Positions 17,137-26,245 of a stretch of DNA of 64,000 nt are shown here, piece after piece. Position 1 is the stretch's first letter; each line of letters begins with the position of its first letter. The stretch is taken from assembly GCF_011009015.1 (NCBI RefSeq), contig NZ_CP048878.1, positions 2,758,354 to 2,822,353 of the forward strand. The letters are read 5' to 3'. This DNA comes from Spartinivicinus ruber. Its GTDB lineage: Bacteria; Pseudomonadota; Gammaproteobacteria; Pseudomonadales; Zooshikellaceae. Under the pieces are notes generated by a model that was not told the origin of the DNA, did not search any database, and saw only the letters and a program-made list of their open reading frames with translations. The position numbers were made by a program, and so were the translations under genes.

Positions 17137-17912
17137 CTAGAGCCTGTTAACACTAATTAGTTTGTCGACGATAAGTGCAAAGTGAATAAAAAAGCGAAAA
17201 ACAGTGTCTAATTTTTCAAATCGAGAGAATATACGTCTAAAGCCTTTTAGCCTACGAAATAAGCGTTCAACTTCATTACGTTTCTTGTACATTTCACGAT
17301 CATACTTCCAAGGTGATAACCGATTACTTTTTGGCGGAACCACAGGCTCCATATTTAAATCAAATACGAGTTGCCTGGTTTCGTCACCTTCGTAGGCTTT
17401 ATCCATAATGACGTGCGTACCTTCCCAGCCACAGTTTTCAAGCCTTTTTAATAGCTTTCTACCTTCCGGTGCATCACCTGCTTGACCTGGAGATAATGAA
17501 AAAGTGACCGCCGTTTGATCATCTGCTGCTACCAGATGAATTTTAGTTGACCATCCTCCTCTTGATTTACCAATCGCTTGTGGACCGTTTTTTTTAACGC
17601 GCCTGTACCATCAGGATGAACTTGTATGATTGTACTATCGAGCGACACAAGATCAACCTGGATATTGATGACATCAGCTTCTTGTAAAACAGAAAAAAGA
17701 TCATCTAAAATACCTTTTTTGGCCCATCGATTAACGCGTGTATAAATGCTGTGCCAGTTGCCAAAATATTTCGGTAACCCTCGCCACTTACAACCATGCT
17801 CGGCAACATAGAGAACAGCGTTGAGTACTTGTATATTCGATAGTTTTACATTGCCGCGCTGGACAGGCAGCAAGTGTTCGATCATTTTAAATTGTTGTGT
17901 TGTAATCTCCAT
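17137..17912 (-). CDS. IS5-family transposase, two frames joined by -1 ribosomal frameshifting
   Basis: The first frame (17912 to 17529) carries the N-terminal DUF4096-type domain with CKWRGLPKYFGNWHSIYTR and the first Asp in VSLDSTIIQVHPDGTGALKK. At an A8 run (17588-17595 on the minus strand) a -1 shift continues into NGPQAIGKSRGGWSTKIHL, then VIMDKAYEGDETRQ with the second Asp, and RNEVERLFRRLKGFRRI with the catalytic Glu. This organisation is typical of IS427-group elements. The stop codon is formed by the terminal CTAG. Both catalytic frames are intact, so the element may still move. Confidence 0.85.
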
Positions 17913-17950
17913 GAGCCTATTGTAACAACATTAGTGTTAACAGGCCCTAG
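17137..17950 (-). mobile_element. IS5-family insertion sequence (IS427-like), complete
   Basis: Terminal inverted repeats lie at 17137-17157 (CTAGAGCCTGTTAACACTAAT) read inward and its counterpart at 17930-17950; they differ at one position. The CTAG at both outer edges may be a 4-bp target duplication. It encloses one transposase split by a -1 frameshift. It has landed in or next to an IS3 remnant. One further solo end of the same kind lies at 4268-4287. Confidence 0.85.
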
Positions 17951-18523
17951 ATAAAACCGCCGAAGCAATAGGTCCCATGTGTCTACTATTGAGTATTGAG
18001 AAGCGATTTTTGGGTAATTTGCAAGACCAGGGTGAGTCCGTCAGGATAAAGGTTTTCCTAATCCAAGTTTTTGGTCCAAAGATTACCCGATACCTGCTTA
18101 TTTTAATGGTGATATTGAGCAGGTAAAAAACGGTCATTTTATAGTCGACTGAGAGTCTAAAAAATGACTCATGATGATCTGTTGGTGATTAAAGTAAAAA
18201 ACTGCCAGATAAAACAATGCGCCTGTTACATATTAGGATTTACTATTTTATAGTCAATTGCTACACAATAATCATTGGCTTTGATCGCTTGTTCACCTAT
18301 CTCATTTTGGTGGTCGTGTGACAAGTGGTTCTCTGGATTCAAACGCTCGTTTCTTTGGTTAGGGAAAACCTGCTACCATTAGCTGAAATAACTAAGGCCC
18401 TATTACTCCATACTTCTAGGTTATGGGGCGGGCAAATACCGGCTAATAGATTTAAGCTGACCATTGGAGGGTGTTGCAAGCGCAGTAGTTTTGCGACAGC
18501 CTCACTGTTGAGGGTAGATGAGA
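17951..18523. other. intergenic region upstream of the KAS III gene
   Basis: About 570 bases without a gene that I accept; frames on both strands are short and unlike known proteins. A possible hairpin pairs ACCTGCT (18088-18094) with AGCAGGT (18118-18124). TTGCAAGCGCAGTAGTTTTG at 18474-18493 matches part of the inverted-repeat element at 30201-30323. GAGGG at 18510-18514 is the ribosome-binding site of the next gene. Confidence 0.4.
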
Positions 18524-19645
18524 ATGACAGATGTGTTGATTACGGGTACTGGGCTTTATACACCAGCAGAGGGTATTACCAATGAAGAGTTAGTTGCCTC
18601 ATTTAATGCCTATGTTGCTTCCTACAACCAAACCCATCAGGCACAAATTGAAGCAGGTGAGTTAGAGCCACTATTAGAATCCAGTGCTGAATTTATTGAA
18701 AAGGCTTCCGGTATTAAGCACCGCTATGTAATGGATAAGGCTGGCATTTTAGATGTGGATAGAATGTACCCATTTTTGCCAGATCGGTCTAATGATGAGC
18801 CTTCGATTCAATGTGAAATGGGGGTAGTAGCAGCAAAACAGGCATTAGACCAGGCGGGTAAAACAGCAACTGATGTGGATGCTATTATTGTTGCCTGTTC
18901 CAATATGCAACGGGCTTATCCTGCCGTTGCTGTTGAGATTCAGCATTATTTAAGTGCGGGTGGTTTTGCCTATGATATGAATGTGGCTTGTTCATCCGCC
19001 ACGTTTGGTATTCAGGCAGGCTATAACGCAATTGTAGCGGGCAGTGCCAAAACCGTGCTGGTGATTAGCCCAGAAATTTGCTCTGGCCACTTAAACTTTC
19101 GTGATCGTGATAGCCACTTTATTTTTGGCGATGCTTGTACTGCCGTATTATTAGAAGCTGCGAGTGGTGAACAAACGAGCAAGGGATTCCGATTATTAGG
19201 TGCTAAGTTAGCGACTCAGTTTTCAAGCCATATTCGGAACAATTTTGGTTTTCTTAATCGTTGTGATGAAGCGGGTGTGGGTAAGCGAGATAAGCTGTTT
19301 GTGCAAAATGGACGTAAAGTGTTCAAGGAAGTATGTCCAATGGTGGCAGAGCACATTATCAGCCATCTAGGCGAGCTTAGTATTGATGCTCAGCAGTTAA
19401 AACGGCTGTGGTTGCATCAAGCGAATCTCAGTATGAATCATTTAGTTGCTAAAAAAGTGTTGGGGCGGGAGCCTCAAATAGAAGAAGCTCCGGTTATTTT
19501 AGATCAGTATGCCAATACCAGCTCGGCAGGCTCGATTATTGCGTTTCATCAACATAACCAGAGTTTACAAAATGGTGATCTTGGGGTGATTTGCTCCTTT
19601 GGTGCGGGTTATTCTGTTGGCAGTATTATTGTAGAAAAGCGTTAA
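18524..19645 (+). CDS. beta-ketoacyl-ACP synthase III family protein (FabH-like)
   Basis: A 373-residue thiolase-fold enzyme of the KAS III type, which condenses an acyl-CoA with malonyl-ACP to start fatty-acid or polyketide chains. The catalytic triad is visible: C156 in NVACSSATFG, H298 in LWLHQANLSMNH, N331 in QYANTSSAGS, and the C-terminal GAGYSVGSI loop. It is longer than housekeeping FabH (about 320) because of insertions near residues 25-85, matching a proteobacterial subgroup often annotated as FabH-like. ATG 18524 is preferred over 18518 because GAGGG is then 9 bp upstream. No other lipid genes are adjacent, so its exact acyl substrate is unknown. Confidence 0.88.
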   Translation: MTDVLITGTGLYTPAEGITNEELVASFNAYVASYNQTHQAQIEAGELEPLLESSAEFIEKASGIKHRYVMDKAGILDVDRMYPFLPDRSNDEPSIQCEMGVVAAKQALDQAGKTATDVDAIIVACSNMQRAYPAVAVEIQHYLSAGGFAYDMNVACSSATFGIQAGYNAIVAGSAKTVLVISPEICSGHLNFRDRDSHFIFGDACTAVLLEAASGEQTSKGFRLLGAKLATQFSSHIRNNFGFLNRCDEAGVGKRDKLFVQNGRKVFKEVCPMVAEHIISHLGELSIDAQQLKRLWLHQANLSMNHLVAKKVLGREPQIEEAPVILDQYANTSSAGSIIAFHQHNQSLQNGDLGVICSFGAGYSVGSIIVEKR

Positions 19646-19849
19646 ACTGAGGCTGATATAACCTACCTTTGGTAGCCGTCAACCGTCTTTTAGTGGGGAT
19701 GATTTTACTATTTTTTTGTTTTCATGGAGTAGTAAATAAGTAATTTCACTTAACTAAAAGTAAAAAAATAATTTCATCCTAACTGGCCAAGCCTTTAGCT
19801 GTCTTATGAAGTAGAATTGTTTGAAAACTATACGGCAGAATATTTCATT

Positions 19850-19865
19850 TTTGTCATGTGACAAA
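19850..19865. promoter_or_regulatory. palindromic candidate operator upstream of gspC
   Basis: TTTGTCA-TG-TGACAAA is a perfect 7-bp inverted repeat with a 2-base centre. It lies about 30 bases upstream of TTGACA (19895-19900), a possible -35 of the gsp operon, and 70 bases upstream of the TTG start of gspC. The binding protein is unknown. Confidence 0.4.
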
Positions 19866-19934
19866 CTTCAATATCCACCGTCATTTGTGTATAGTTGACA
19901 ACCTAGTGTTGGATAGATCATAGGTTAGCGAAGC

Positions 19935-20558
19935 TTGGCCCAGATAAATAGACGACGCTTGTTAGACACCAGCTTAGCGGTTGTGATTTTGGCAGGGGTA
20001 TCGGGTTATGCCTATACCCAGTATCGTCAGGTTAATCAAGCCCTTATAGCGGAGCCAACAACAAGCACGACAGTCAATAGTACACAAGGAAGCGGGGTAG
20101 ACTCAGGTTTTGTCATGTCTGCAGGGCAGGCAAGTCAGCTTGCTGAACAGTTGTTTGGTAAAGTTGCTGAAGTGAAAGAGACTGAACCTGTTGTAGAAGA
20201 TATCCCCGAAACTACCTTAAACCTGTCGTTGCAGGCCGTGTTTTTCTCCTCTGATGTAAGTAGTGCTGCTGCATCCATCGCGTTAAACAGCCAGCCTGCC
20301 AAGTATTTTCGGGTTGGTGATAAAATCCAGAATAATGTTGTAATTAAAGGGATTAAGCCCACTTCAGTAACTCTGTTACGAAATGGTGAGCTTGAGGTTT
20401 TATCTATTGCTCGAAATAAAAGTGATGGGGTTTCCTCGCCTCAGCACGATGGTTCTCATTCACCCAGTCGCTTTTCTGCCATGGGGGTTAATCCTCGAGA
20501 AGCAGAAATTAGAAAAAAATTACAAGCACTGCGTTCAAGGTTTAATCAGCGAAATTAA
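19935..20558 (+). CDS. gspC: type II secretion system protein GspC
   Basis: A 207-residue inner-membrane protein that links the secretin to the inner-membrane platform of the type II secretion system. It has a short cytoplasmic start, one transmembrane helix (about residues 11-28: TSLAVVILAGVSGYAY), a linker, and the HR domain (about 90-155: LNLSLQAVFFSSD to ITSVTLLRNGELEVL-like strands). It ends soon after the HR domain and so lacks the PDZ or coiled-coil module found in many GspC proteins (about 270-300 residues). The start is TTG 19935 with a weak ribosome-binding site; no upstream ATG is in frame. First gene of the gsp operon. Confidence 0.88.
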   Translation: MAQINRRRLLDTSLAVVILAGVSGYAYTQYRQVNQALIAEPTTSTTVNSTQGSGVDSGFVMSAGQASQLAEQLFGKVAEVKETEPVVEDIPETTLNLSLQAVFFSSDVSSAAASIALNSQPAKYFRVGDKIQNNVVIKGIKPTSVTLLRNGELEVLSIARNKSDGVSSPQHDGSHSPSRFSAMGVNPREAEIRKKLQALRSRFNQRN

Positions 20559-20564
20559 AGTTGT

Positions 20565-22466
20565 ATGAAACGTTATCTCGGTAGTTGTGCCGTATGGCTG
20601 CTAATGGTTGCAGCCGTGCCAGTAGGATGGTCAGCCCAAAATCAGTCCAATCCTTCCACTGAAATGAAAATAAATATGCAGGATGGTGATATCCGCAGTT
20701 TTATTCAGTGGATTGCTGAGCGGACAGGGAAAAACTTTGTCATTGATCCGCGGGTTAAAGGGCGGGTCAGTGTTATTTCCCAGGAAGTATTATCCCCAGA
20801 AGAAGCTTACCAGGTCTTTTTATCCGTTTTACAAGTCCATGGTTTTACTGCATTAAACACTGGGCAAGTGACAAAAATTATTCCTGATGCGACTGCTCGC
20901 CATAGTGGTGTGCCAGTGATGGCTGAGGATAAAAATCCTGAGCCTAATGACGAAATGGTCGTGCAGGTAATTAAACCCAAAAATATATCCGCACAAAAAT
21001 TAGTCAGCACCTTGAGGCCATTAGTGCCTCAAACAGGTCATCTGGTCGCACACCCTGATAGTAATGCCTTAATTGTTTCTGACCGGGCTAGAAATATTGA
21101 TCAATTAGTAAAAATTATTCATGAAGTCGATTTAGCGGGGGGAATTGATGTTGAGTTTATTCCGCTAGAACACGCCAGTGCTAAAGATTTAGTCAATGTT
21201 TTAAAAGGCTTAGTGCCACCGGTTAAATCTGGCACCATGTTAAACCGAGGCATTAGTTTTGTTGCAGATGAACGCAGCAACAGTATTTTAATGGCGGGTG
21301 ATCCTGTTAAACGAAAAGTATTGGCTAGTTTGGTTCGCCGCTTGGATAAATCTGAACGCTCAGATGGTGGTGCAGAAGTAATTTACCTACATTATCAAAA
21401 AGCCAAAGACTTAGCAGAAACCCTACAAAAACTGGCGGGTAATATCCAAAAAGGCGCGAAGGACGCAAAAATCGCAGATCGAGAAGTAGCCATCGAAGCT
21501 AACGAGGCGACTAATGCACTAGTTGTATCTGGACCACCGAAAATAATGAAAACCGTTAAAGAAACGGTGAGGAAGTTGGATATTCGTCGAGCGCAGGTGT
21601 TGGTTGAAGCGGTGATTGTTGAGTTAACAGATAAAAGAGTGGATGAGATTGGTGTGCAGTGGGGAACCTCAGACGGCGCGATTAATGGCGATGGTTTATT
21701 TGCTGGTACACGTCACACACCAGGTAATACAAACATAACGCCTAACTTTAATGGTTTTCCGGGTACAAAAGGAGCTGTTGAAATAGGGAGTGGCTTAAGC
21801 TTAGGATTTTATCGTAATGGCTCTTTAAGAGCTTTAGTGCAAGCCTTGGATACAGATACTACAGCAAATATTTTATCAACACCTTCGTTAGTTACTTTGG
21901 ATAATGAAGAAGCAAAAATACATGTGGGATCGAATATTGGGGTCTTAACATCACGAGAAACCACTTCTTCTAATGATTCAACTAATCCATTTCAAAACTT
22001 TGAGCGTAAGGATATAGGTGTCAGTCTGACTATCACTCCTTTAGTGAATCAAAGTGATTCAGTGACTTTAAAAATTGAGCAGGAAACTTCTGCTGTAGAG
22101 TCAGCTGCTGCTGGGCAGCCCGTAACTTACAAAAAACGAGAAATACAAACTACTGTGTTATTGGATGATGGAGCTATGCTGGTATTAGGAGGGCTGGTTG
22201 AAGATACAGTAGATATTGGTGAAGACAAAGTGCCATTTTTAGGTGATATCCCTATATTAGGTAGGCTATTTCGTGCTGAGAGGGAAGAAAAGAAAAAAAC
22301 TAATTTAATGGTATTTCTACGACCAACAATTATTCGTACTCGTGAAGTGGCAGATAAAGTATCAAAAAAAGAATACTATAAAATACAACTTCAGCAGCAA
22401 CAGTATCGAAAAATGTTGAAAAAACTAGGTAAAGATATTGAAGTGCCTACAGTGCCAGAACTGTAA
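20565..22466 (+). CDS. gspD: type II secretion system secretin GspD
   Basis: A 633-residue outer-membrane secretin that forms the exit channel. It has a signal peptide (MKRYLGSCAVWLLMVAAVPV, cleaved near AQN), the N0 domain (MKINMQDGDIRSFIQWIAE), N1-N3 repeats (VIKPKNISAQKLVSTLRPL; FIPLEHASAKDLVNVLKGL; VIYLHYQKAKDLAETLQKL) and the secretin core (VLVEAVIVELTDKR to LVLGGLVEDT and PFLGDIPILGRLFR). A short C-terminal S-like tail follows. It begins 6 bases after gspC stops, so the two are cotranscribed. Outer-membrane targeting may need a pilotin encoded elsewhere. Confidence 0.96.
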   Translation: MKRYLGSCAVWLLMVAAVPVGWSAQNQSNPSTEMKINMQDGDIRSFIQWIAERTGKNFVIDPRVKGRVSVISQEVLSPEEAYQVFLSVLQVHGFTALNTGQVTKIIPDATARHSGVPVMAEDKNPEPNDEMVVQVIKPKNISAQKLVSTLRPLVPQTGHLVAHPDSNALIVSDRARNIDQLVKIIHEVDLAGGIDVEFIPLEHASAKDLVNVLKGLVPPVKSGTMLNRGISFVADERSNSILMAGDPVKRKVLASLVRRLDKSERSDGGAEVIYLHYQKAKDLAETLQKLAGNIQKGAKDAKIADREVAIEANEATNALVVSGPPKIMKTVKETVRKLDIRRAQVLVEAVIVELTDKRVDEIGVQWGTSDGAINGDGLFAGTRHTPGNTNITPNFNGFPGTKGAVEIGSGLSLGFYRNGSLRALVQALDTDTTANILSTPSLVTLDNEEAKIHVGSNIGVLTSRETTSSNDSTNPFQNFERKDIGVSLTITPLVNQSDSVTLKIEQETSAVESAAAGQPVTYKKREIQTTVLLDDGAMLVLGGLVEDTVDIGEDKVPFLGDIPILGRLFRAEREEKKKTNLMVFLRPTIIRTREVADKVSKKEYYKIQLQQQQYRKMLKKLGKDIEVPTVPEL

Positions 22467-22525
22467 TACAAAAGTAGTATTTAAAATTTTATTTAAGAAT
22501 TTAATAAGTCGTTAGATTATTATTT

Positions 22526-24010
22526 ATGGATTTGGCTCAGCCAGTTGTTAACAATTTACCCTATAGTTTCGCTAAGCGTTACGGGGTGTTAGTTGCTCCT
22601 TCGGAACAAGGGGTAACGCTGTTTTATACATCACCCGTCACACCAGTGGTGTTTTCGGAAATTGTCCGTTATGTGGGGCAGCCTACAGCAGTAGAAGTAT
22701 TATCTTCAGATGCCTTTGAGCAAAAAATGGGTGAGCTGTATCAGGGGAAAACCTCTGAAACCATGGAGGCGATGGAAGATTTAGGTGATGATATGGATTT
22801 GGCCAGCCTGGCCGATGCCATCCCTGAAACTGAAGACCTAATGGAGCAGGAAGATGATGCGCCAATTATTCGCTTGATTAATGCGGTGCTGACCGAAGCC
22901 ATTCGAGAGCAAGCATCAGATATCCATATCGAAACCTTTGAAAAGCGTTTGGTGGTACGGTTTCGTGTCGATGGTGTGATGCGTAAAGTGATCGAGCCTA
23001 AACGACAGTTGGCAGCTTTATTGGTATCGCGGATCAAGGTAATGGCTCGGCTGGATATTGCTGAAAAACGAATTCCTCAAGACGGCCGGATTGCACTTAG
23101 GGTGGCTGGCCGGGAAGTGGATATTCGGGTATCAACCTTACCTTCCAATAATGGTGAGCGGGTGGTAATGCGTTTATTGGATAAGCGCGCAGGTCGTCTG
23201 GATTTAAAACACCTGGGTATGTCTGGCCGTGATCATGAATTGTTACATGATTTATTATTGAAGCCCCACGGTATTATTCTGGTCTCTGGCCCTACTGGCT
23301 CTGGTAAAACCACTAGTCTGTATGCCGGATTGACTACGTTAAACTCTGAAACCCGAACTATTTTAACTGTTGAAGACCCTATCGAATATAACTTGGAAGG
23401 GATTGGCCAAACTCAGGTTAATACCAAAACCGATATGACCTTTGCTCGTGGGCTTCGTGCTATTTTGCGGCAAGACCCCGATGTAGTCATGGTGGGGGAA
23501 ATTCGTGATACGGAAACCGCACAAATTGCCGTTCAAGCGAGTTTAACCGGGCACCTCGTGTTGTCTACCATTCATACCAATACGGCAATAGGGGTCGTTA
23601 CCCGATTAAAAGATATGGGGATGGAGCCTTTCTTGCTTGCTTCCAGTTTGTTGGGGGTGATTGCCCAGCGGCTGGTACGAGTATTATGTGATGACTGTAA
23701 ACAACCCTTTGAAGCCAGCGCTAAAGACTGTGAATTATTAGGTGTCAGTACAAGTACACCACCTACTTTATATCGCCCGAAAGGTTGTGAGCATTGTAAC
23801 CACAGTGGCTATAAAGGCCGGACGGGTATCTACGAAGTGATTGCGGTGGATGAACCGCTGCGTACGCATATTCATGAAGGGGCTTCTGAACAGCAAATGA
23901 ATGCTTATGCGCGGACTAAAGGCCCCGGTATTCGTGAAGATGGTTGCCGAAAGGTAATGGAAGGGGTAACCACTTTGGAAGAAGTATTGAGAGTCACCCG
24001 TGAAGATTAG
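22526..24010 (+). CDS. gspE: type II secretion system ATPase GspE
   Basis: A 494-residue cytoplasmic secretion ATPase that powers pseudopilus assembly. Domains: N1E-like start, then the core ATPase with Walker A GPTGSGKTTS (residues 255-264), the Asp box and Walker B (DPDVVMVGEIRD), the His box (LTGHLVLSTIHTN) and a zinc-binding CM domain with two CxxC pairs (C388/C391 and C421/C424). The length matches the family. It starts 59 bases after gspD and is followed by gspF. Confidence 0.96.
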   Translation: MDLAQPVVNNLPYSFAKRYGVLVAPSEQGVTLFYTSPVTPVVFSEIVRYVGQPTAVEVLSSDAFEQKMGELYQGKTSETMEAMEDLGDDMDLASLADAIPETEDLMEQEDDAPIIRLINAVLTEAIREQASDIHIETFEKRLVVRFRVDGVMRKVIEPKRQLAALLVSRIKVMARLDIAEKRIPQDGRIALRVAGREVDIRVSTLPSNNGERVVMRLLDKRAGRLDLKHLGMSGRDHELLHDLLLKPHGIILVSGPTGSGKTTSLYAGLTTLNSETRTILTVEDPIEYNLEGIGQTQVNTKTDMTFARGLRAILRQDPDVVMVGEIRDTETAQIAVQASLTGHLVLSTIHTNTAIGVVTRLKDMGMEPFLLASSLLGVIAQRLVRVLCDDCKQPFEASAKDCELLGVSTSTPPTLYRPKGCEHCNHSGYKGRTGIYEVIAVDEPLRTHIHEGASEQQMNAYARTKGPGIREDGCRKVMEGVTTLEEVLRVTRED

Positions 24011-24036
24011 CAAACGAGCTAGCAGGTAGTTGGATT

Positions 24037-25257
24037 ATGGCTGCATTTGAATACATTGCCTTAACCCAAACGGGTAAAGAACAAAAAGGGGTGATTGAAG
24101 GGGACAGCATTAAGCAAGTCCGACAGTTGTTGCGAGATAAACAACTGGCCCCAATGCAGGTAACACCTGCTAAAGGCAAAGCTCAGTCAGGTAGTGGTGG
24201 CTTTTCAGTGCAGCGTAGTCACCGTATATCAGTTCATGAGTTGGCTTTATTTACCCGTCAGTTAGCTACCTTAATTCATGCCGGCATGCCCCTGGAGGAG
24301 TGCTTGCGAGCAGTGGGGGAGCAGTCGGGTAAAAATAAAATCAAATCGATGGTGATGTCGGTGAGAGCCAAAGTATTAGAAGGTTATACTTTGGCTGACA
24401 GTTTAGCTGAATACCCAAATGTCTTTCCTAAATTATACCGGGCTACCGTTTCGGCGGGTGAGCATGCAGGACATTTAAATCTAGTATTAACCCGTTTAGC
24501 TGATTATACCGAAGCACGCCATAAATCCCGACAAAAGATTAAAATGGCATTAATGTATCCCATTATTTTATTAACGGCCTCGTTATTAATAGTGGGTTTT
24601 TTATTAGGCTATGTCGTCCCCGATATTGTTAAAGTATTTATTAATTCCAACCAAGAATTACCTGGCTTAACCAAAGTGATTATTGCGGCTAGTGATGGGG
24701 TAAAAGCTTCCTGGCATATTATTTTATTATCGGTTATTACTTTAGTGGTGGGAGTTAAGCAAGGGATGAAATTTGATAGCTTTCGTTACAAGGTTCATCG
24801 TTTTATCTTAATGCTGCCATTAATGGGTAATTTAACCAAAAATACGGAAACAGCGCGGTTTATCAGCACTTTAAGTATTTTATCAAAAAGTGGTGTGCCA
24901 CTGGTGGATGGTTTACGAATTGCGGTGGAAGTAGTCGGTAACGAAGTATTAAAAGCCAAAGTCAGTAATACGGCACAAGTAGTGAGTGAAGGTGCCAGCT
25001 TGCGGGCAGCACTAGAGCAAACAGGCATTTTTGCACCGATGGTGGTGCATATGGTGGCCAGTGGTGAGTCCAGTGGTGAGCTGGATGAAATGTTAGCGCG
25101 GGCAGCAGAAAACCAGGAGCAGGAATTAGAAGGCTTTGTCACCATGTTGGTTGGTTTGTTTGAGCCATTTATGCTGCTATTTATGGGTGCTGTCGTACTG
25201 GTGATTGTGTTGGCCGTCTTGTTGCCTATTCTTAACTTAAACCAGCTGGTGATGTAG
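24037..25257 (+). CDS. gspF: type II secretion system inner-membrane platform protein GspF
   Basis: A 406-residue polytopic membrane protein of the GspF/PilC family. It has two repeated T2SSF domains (about residues 70-195 and 275-395; HELALFTRQLATLIHAGMPLEE and ETARFISTLSILSKSGVPLVDGL) and three membrane segments (about 170-195, 220-245, 375-400). It couples the GspE ATPase to pseudopilin insertion. The next gene starts 9 bases after its stop and is gspH, not the gspG expected at this place. Confidence 0.95.
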   Translation: MAAFEYIALTQTGKEQKGVIEGDSIKQVRQLLRDKQLAPMQVTPAKGKAQSGSGGFSVQRSHRISVHELALFTRQLATLIHAGMPLEECLRAVGEQSGKNKIKSMVMSVRAKVLEGYTLADSLAEYPNVFPKLYRATVSAGEHAGHLNLVLTRLADYTEARHKSRQKIKMALMYPIILLTASLLIVGFLLGYVVPDIVKVFINSNQELPGLTKVIIAASDGVKASWHIILLSVITLVVGVKQGMKFDSFRYKVHRFILMLPLMGNLTKNTETARFISTLSILSKSGVPLVDGLRIAVEVVGNEVLKAKVSNTAQVVSEGASLRAALEQTGIFAPMVVHMVASGESSGELDEMLARAAENQEQELEGFVTMLVGLFEPFMLLFMGAVVLVIVLAVLLPILNLNQLVM

Positions 25258-25266
25258 GGCTGGTTT

Positions 25267-25869
25267 ATGCAAGCAGCTAATTATCCCGCCAAATCTAATT
25301 TGAACCAAAACGGTTTTACCCTGATCGAAGTATTAGTGGTGGTGGTGATTATTGGGGTGCTAGCGTCAGTTGCAGTATTAAGTTTAGGTGATGGTGGCCG
25401 GGAGCGGGAAATAAGGCAGCAGATGTCAGAGTTGGCATTACTGTTTGAGCAAATGCAAACCACAGCGGTATACAAAAACCAATCTTACGGCATTAAGGTG
25501 GTCGAAGATCGGTTGAGCTTTTTAAGCTGGGATCGCTCTAAACGAAAATGGCAAGAGGCGGAATCTGGTAAGGATAAGGCGATTCCTTGGAAGCCAATCA
25601 AGTTAGCAGGTGGTTTAACCTTTCAAAACTTAATGATAGACACTAAAGAGTCACCTATTGGTGATTTACTAGCAAAACAACGCAAGCGACTTAAAGATAA
25701 TAAAATTATTAAAAAAGAACTGGGTCCAGTACCCGATATCGCCTTTTTATCCAGCTATGAGGTGACCCCGTTTAAACTCACCATTGTCAGTGACACTGGC
25801 ATAGAGAAAACCCAGTATTATTTAACGACTGATGGAGTATCTGGTTTTGAAATTCTATCAGAAGAATAA
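25267..25869 (+). CDS. gspH: type II secretion minor pseudopilin GspH
   Basis: A 200-residue pseudopilin. A leader of about 18 residues ends at Gly before the prepilin-peptidase motif G-FTLIEVLVVVVIIGVLASV (E at +5), followed by a soluble domain with FEQMQTTAVYKNQSYGI and LSFLSWDRSKRKW, which identify GspH and not the major pseudopilin GspG (which has AxxDI and a Ca-binding loop). It would be processed by a prepilin peptidase encoded outside the window. It overlaps gspI by 38 bases. Confidence 0.88.
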   Translation: MQAANYPAKSNLNQNGFTLIEVLVVVVIIGVLASVAVLSLGDGGREREIRQQMSELALLFEQMQTTAVYKNQSYGIKVVEDRLSFLSWDRSKRKWQEAESGKDKAIPWKPIKLAGGLTFQNLMIDTKESPIGDLLAKQRKRLKDNKIIKKELGPVPDIAFLSSYEVTPFKLTIVSDTGIEKTQYYLTTDGVSGFEILSEE

Positions 25870-26245
25870 TCAGCAAGGTTTCACCTTATTGGAAGTGGTC
25901 GTCGCTGTCGCTGTATTTGCTATTGCGGCTTCTATGTTATTGGTGGCTGGTGGTGGTGCCATTAAAAAAACCGCTTATCTGGAAGAAAAAACCTTAGCTA
26001 ATTTAATTGCTGAAAATTATCTGGTGGAATTAAAGCTGGAAAATGAATGGCCTGCTGTTGGTGAAAAAACCGAAGAAGTGGTGTTGGCGGGGCGCAAGTG
26101 GGAAGTCAAACATAATGTATCCCAAGCGGGTGATGAAAAACGCATGCGCAAAGTGGTAGTGTCAGTAGAACGTAAGCTGGATTATCACGATGGTGAGCCT
26201 CATCAGTTAGCCGAGCTGCAGGGGTATTTGGTGAAGTTAAAATGA
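25832..26245 (+). CDS. gspI: type II secretion minor pseudopilin GspI
   Basis: A 137-residue minor pseudopilin. The prepilin motif is QQG-FTLLEVVVAVAVFAIAA (E at +5) and the soluble domain has NLIAENYLVELKLENEWP and GRKWEVKHNV, typical of GspI. With GspJ and GspK it forms the pseudopilus tip. The reading frame begins inside gspH and its stop overlaps the gspJ start (ATGA), so translation is probably coupled. Confidence 0.92.
   Translation: MEYLVLKFYQKNNQQGFTLLEVVVAVAVFAIAASMLLVAGGGAIKKTAYLEEKTLANLIAENYLVELKLENEWPAVGEKTEEVVLAGRKWEVKHNVSQAGDEKRMRKVVVSVERKLDYHDGEPHQLAELQGYLVKLK

Noticed and set aside
13920-18137. Prophage or integron in the insertion-sequence cluster
   Set aside because: No integrase, phage structural gene or attC-like site; only insertion sequences and one binding-protein gene.
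18325-18585. 86-residue frame before the KAS III gene
   Set aside because: Overlaps the KAS III start out of frame and lacks protein-like features.
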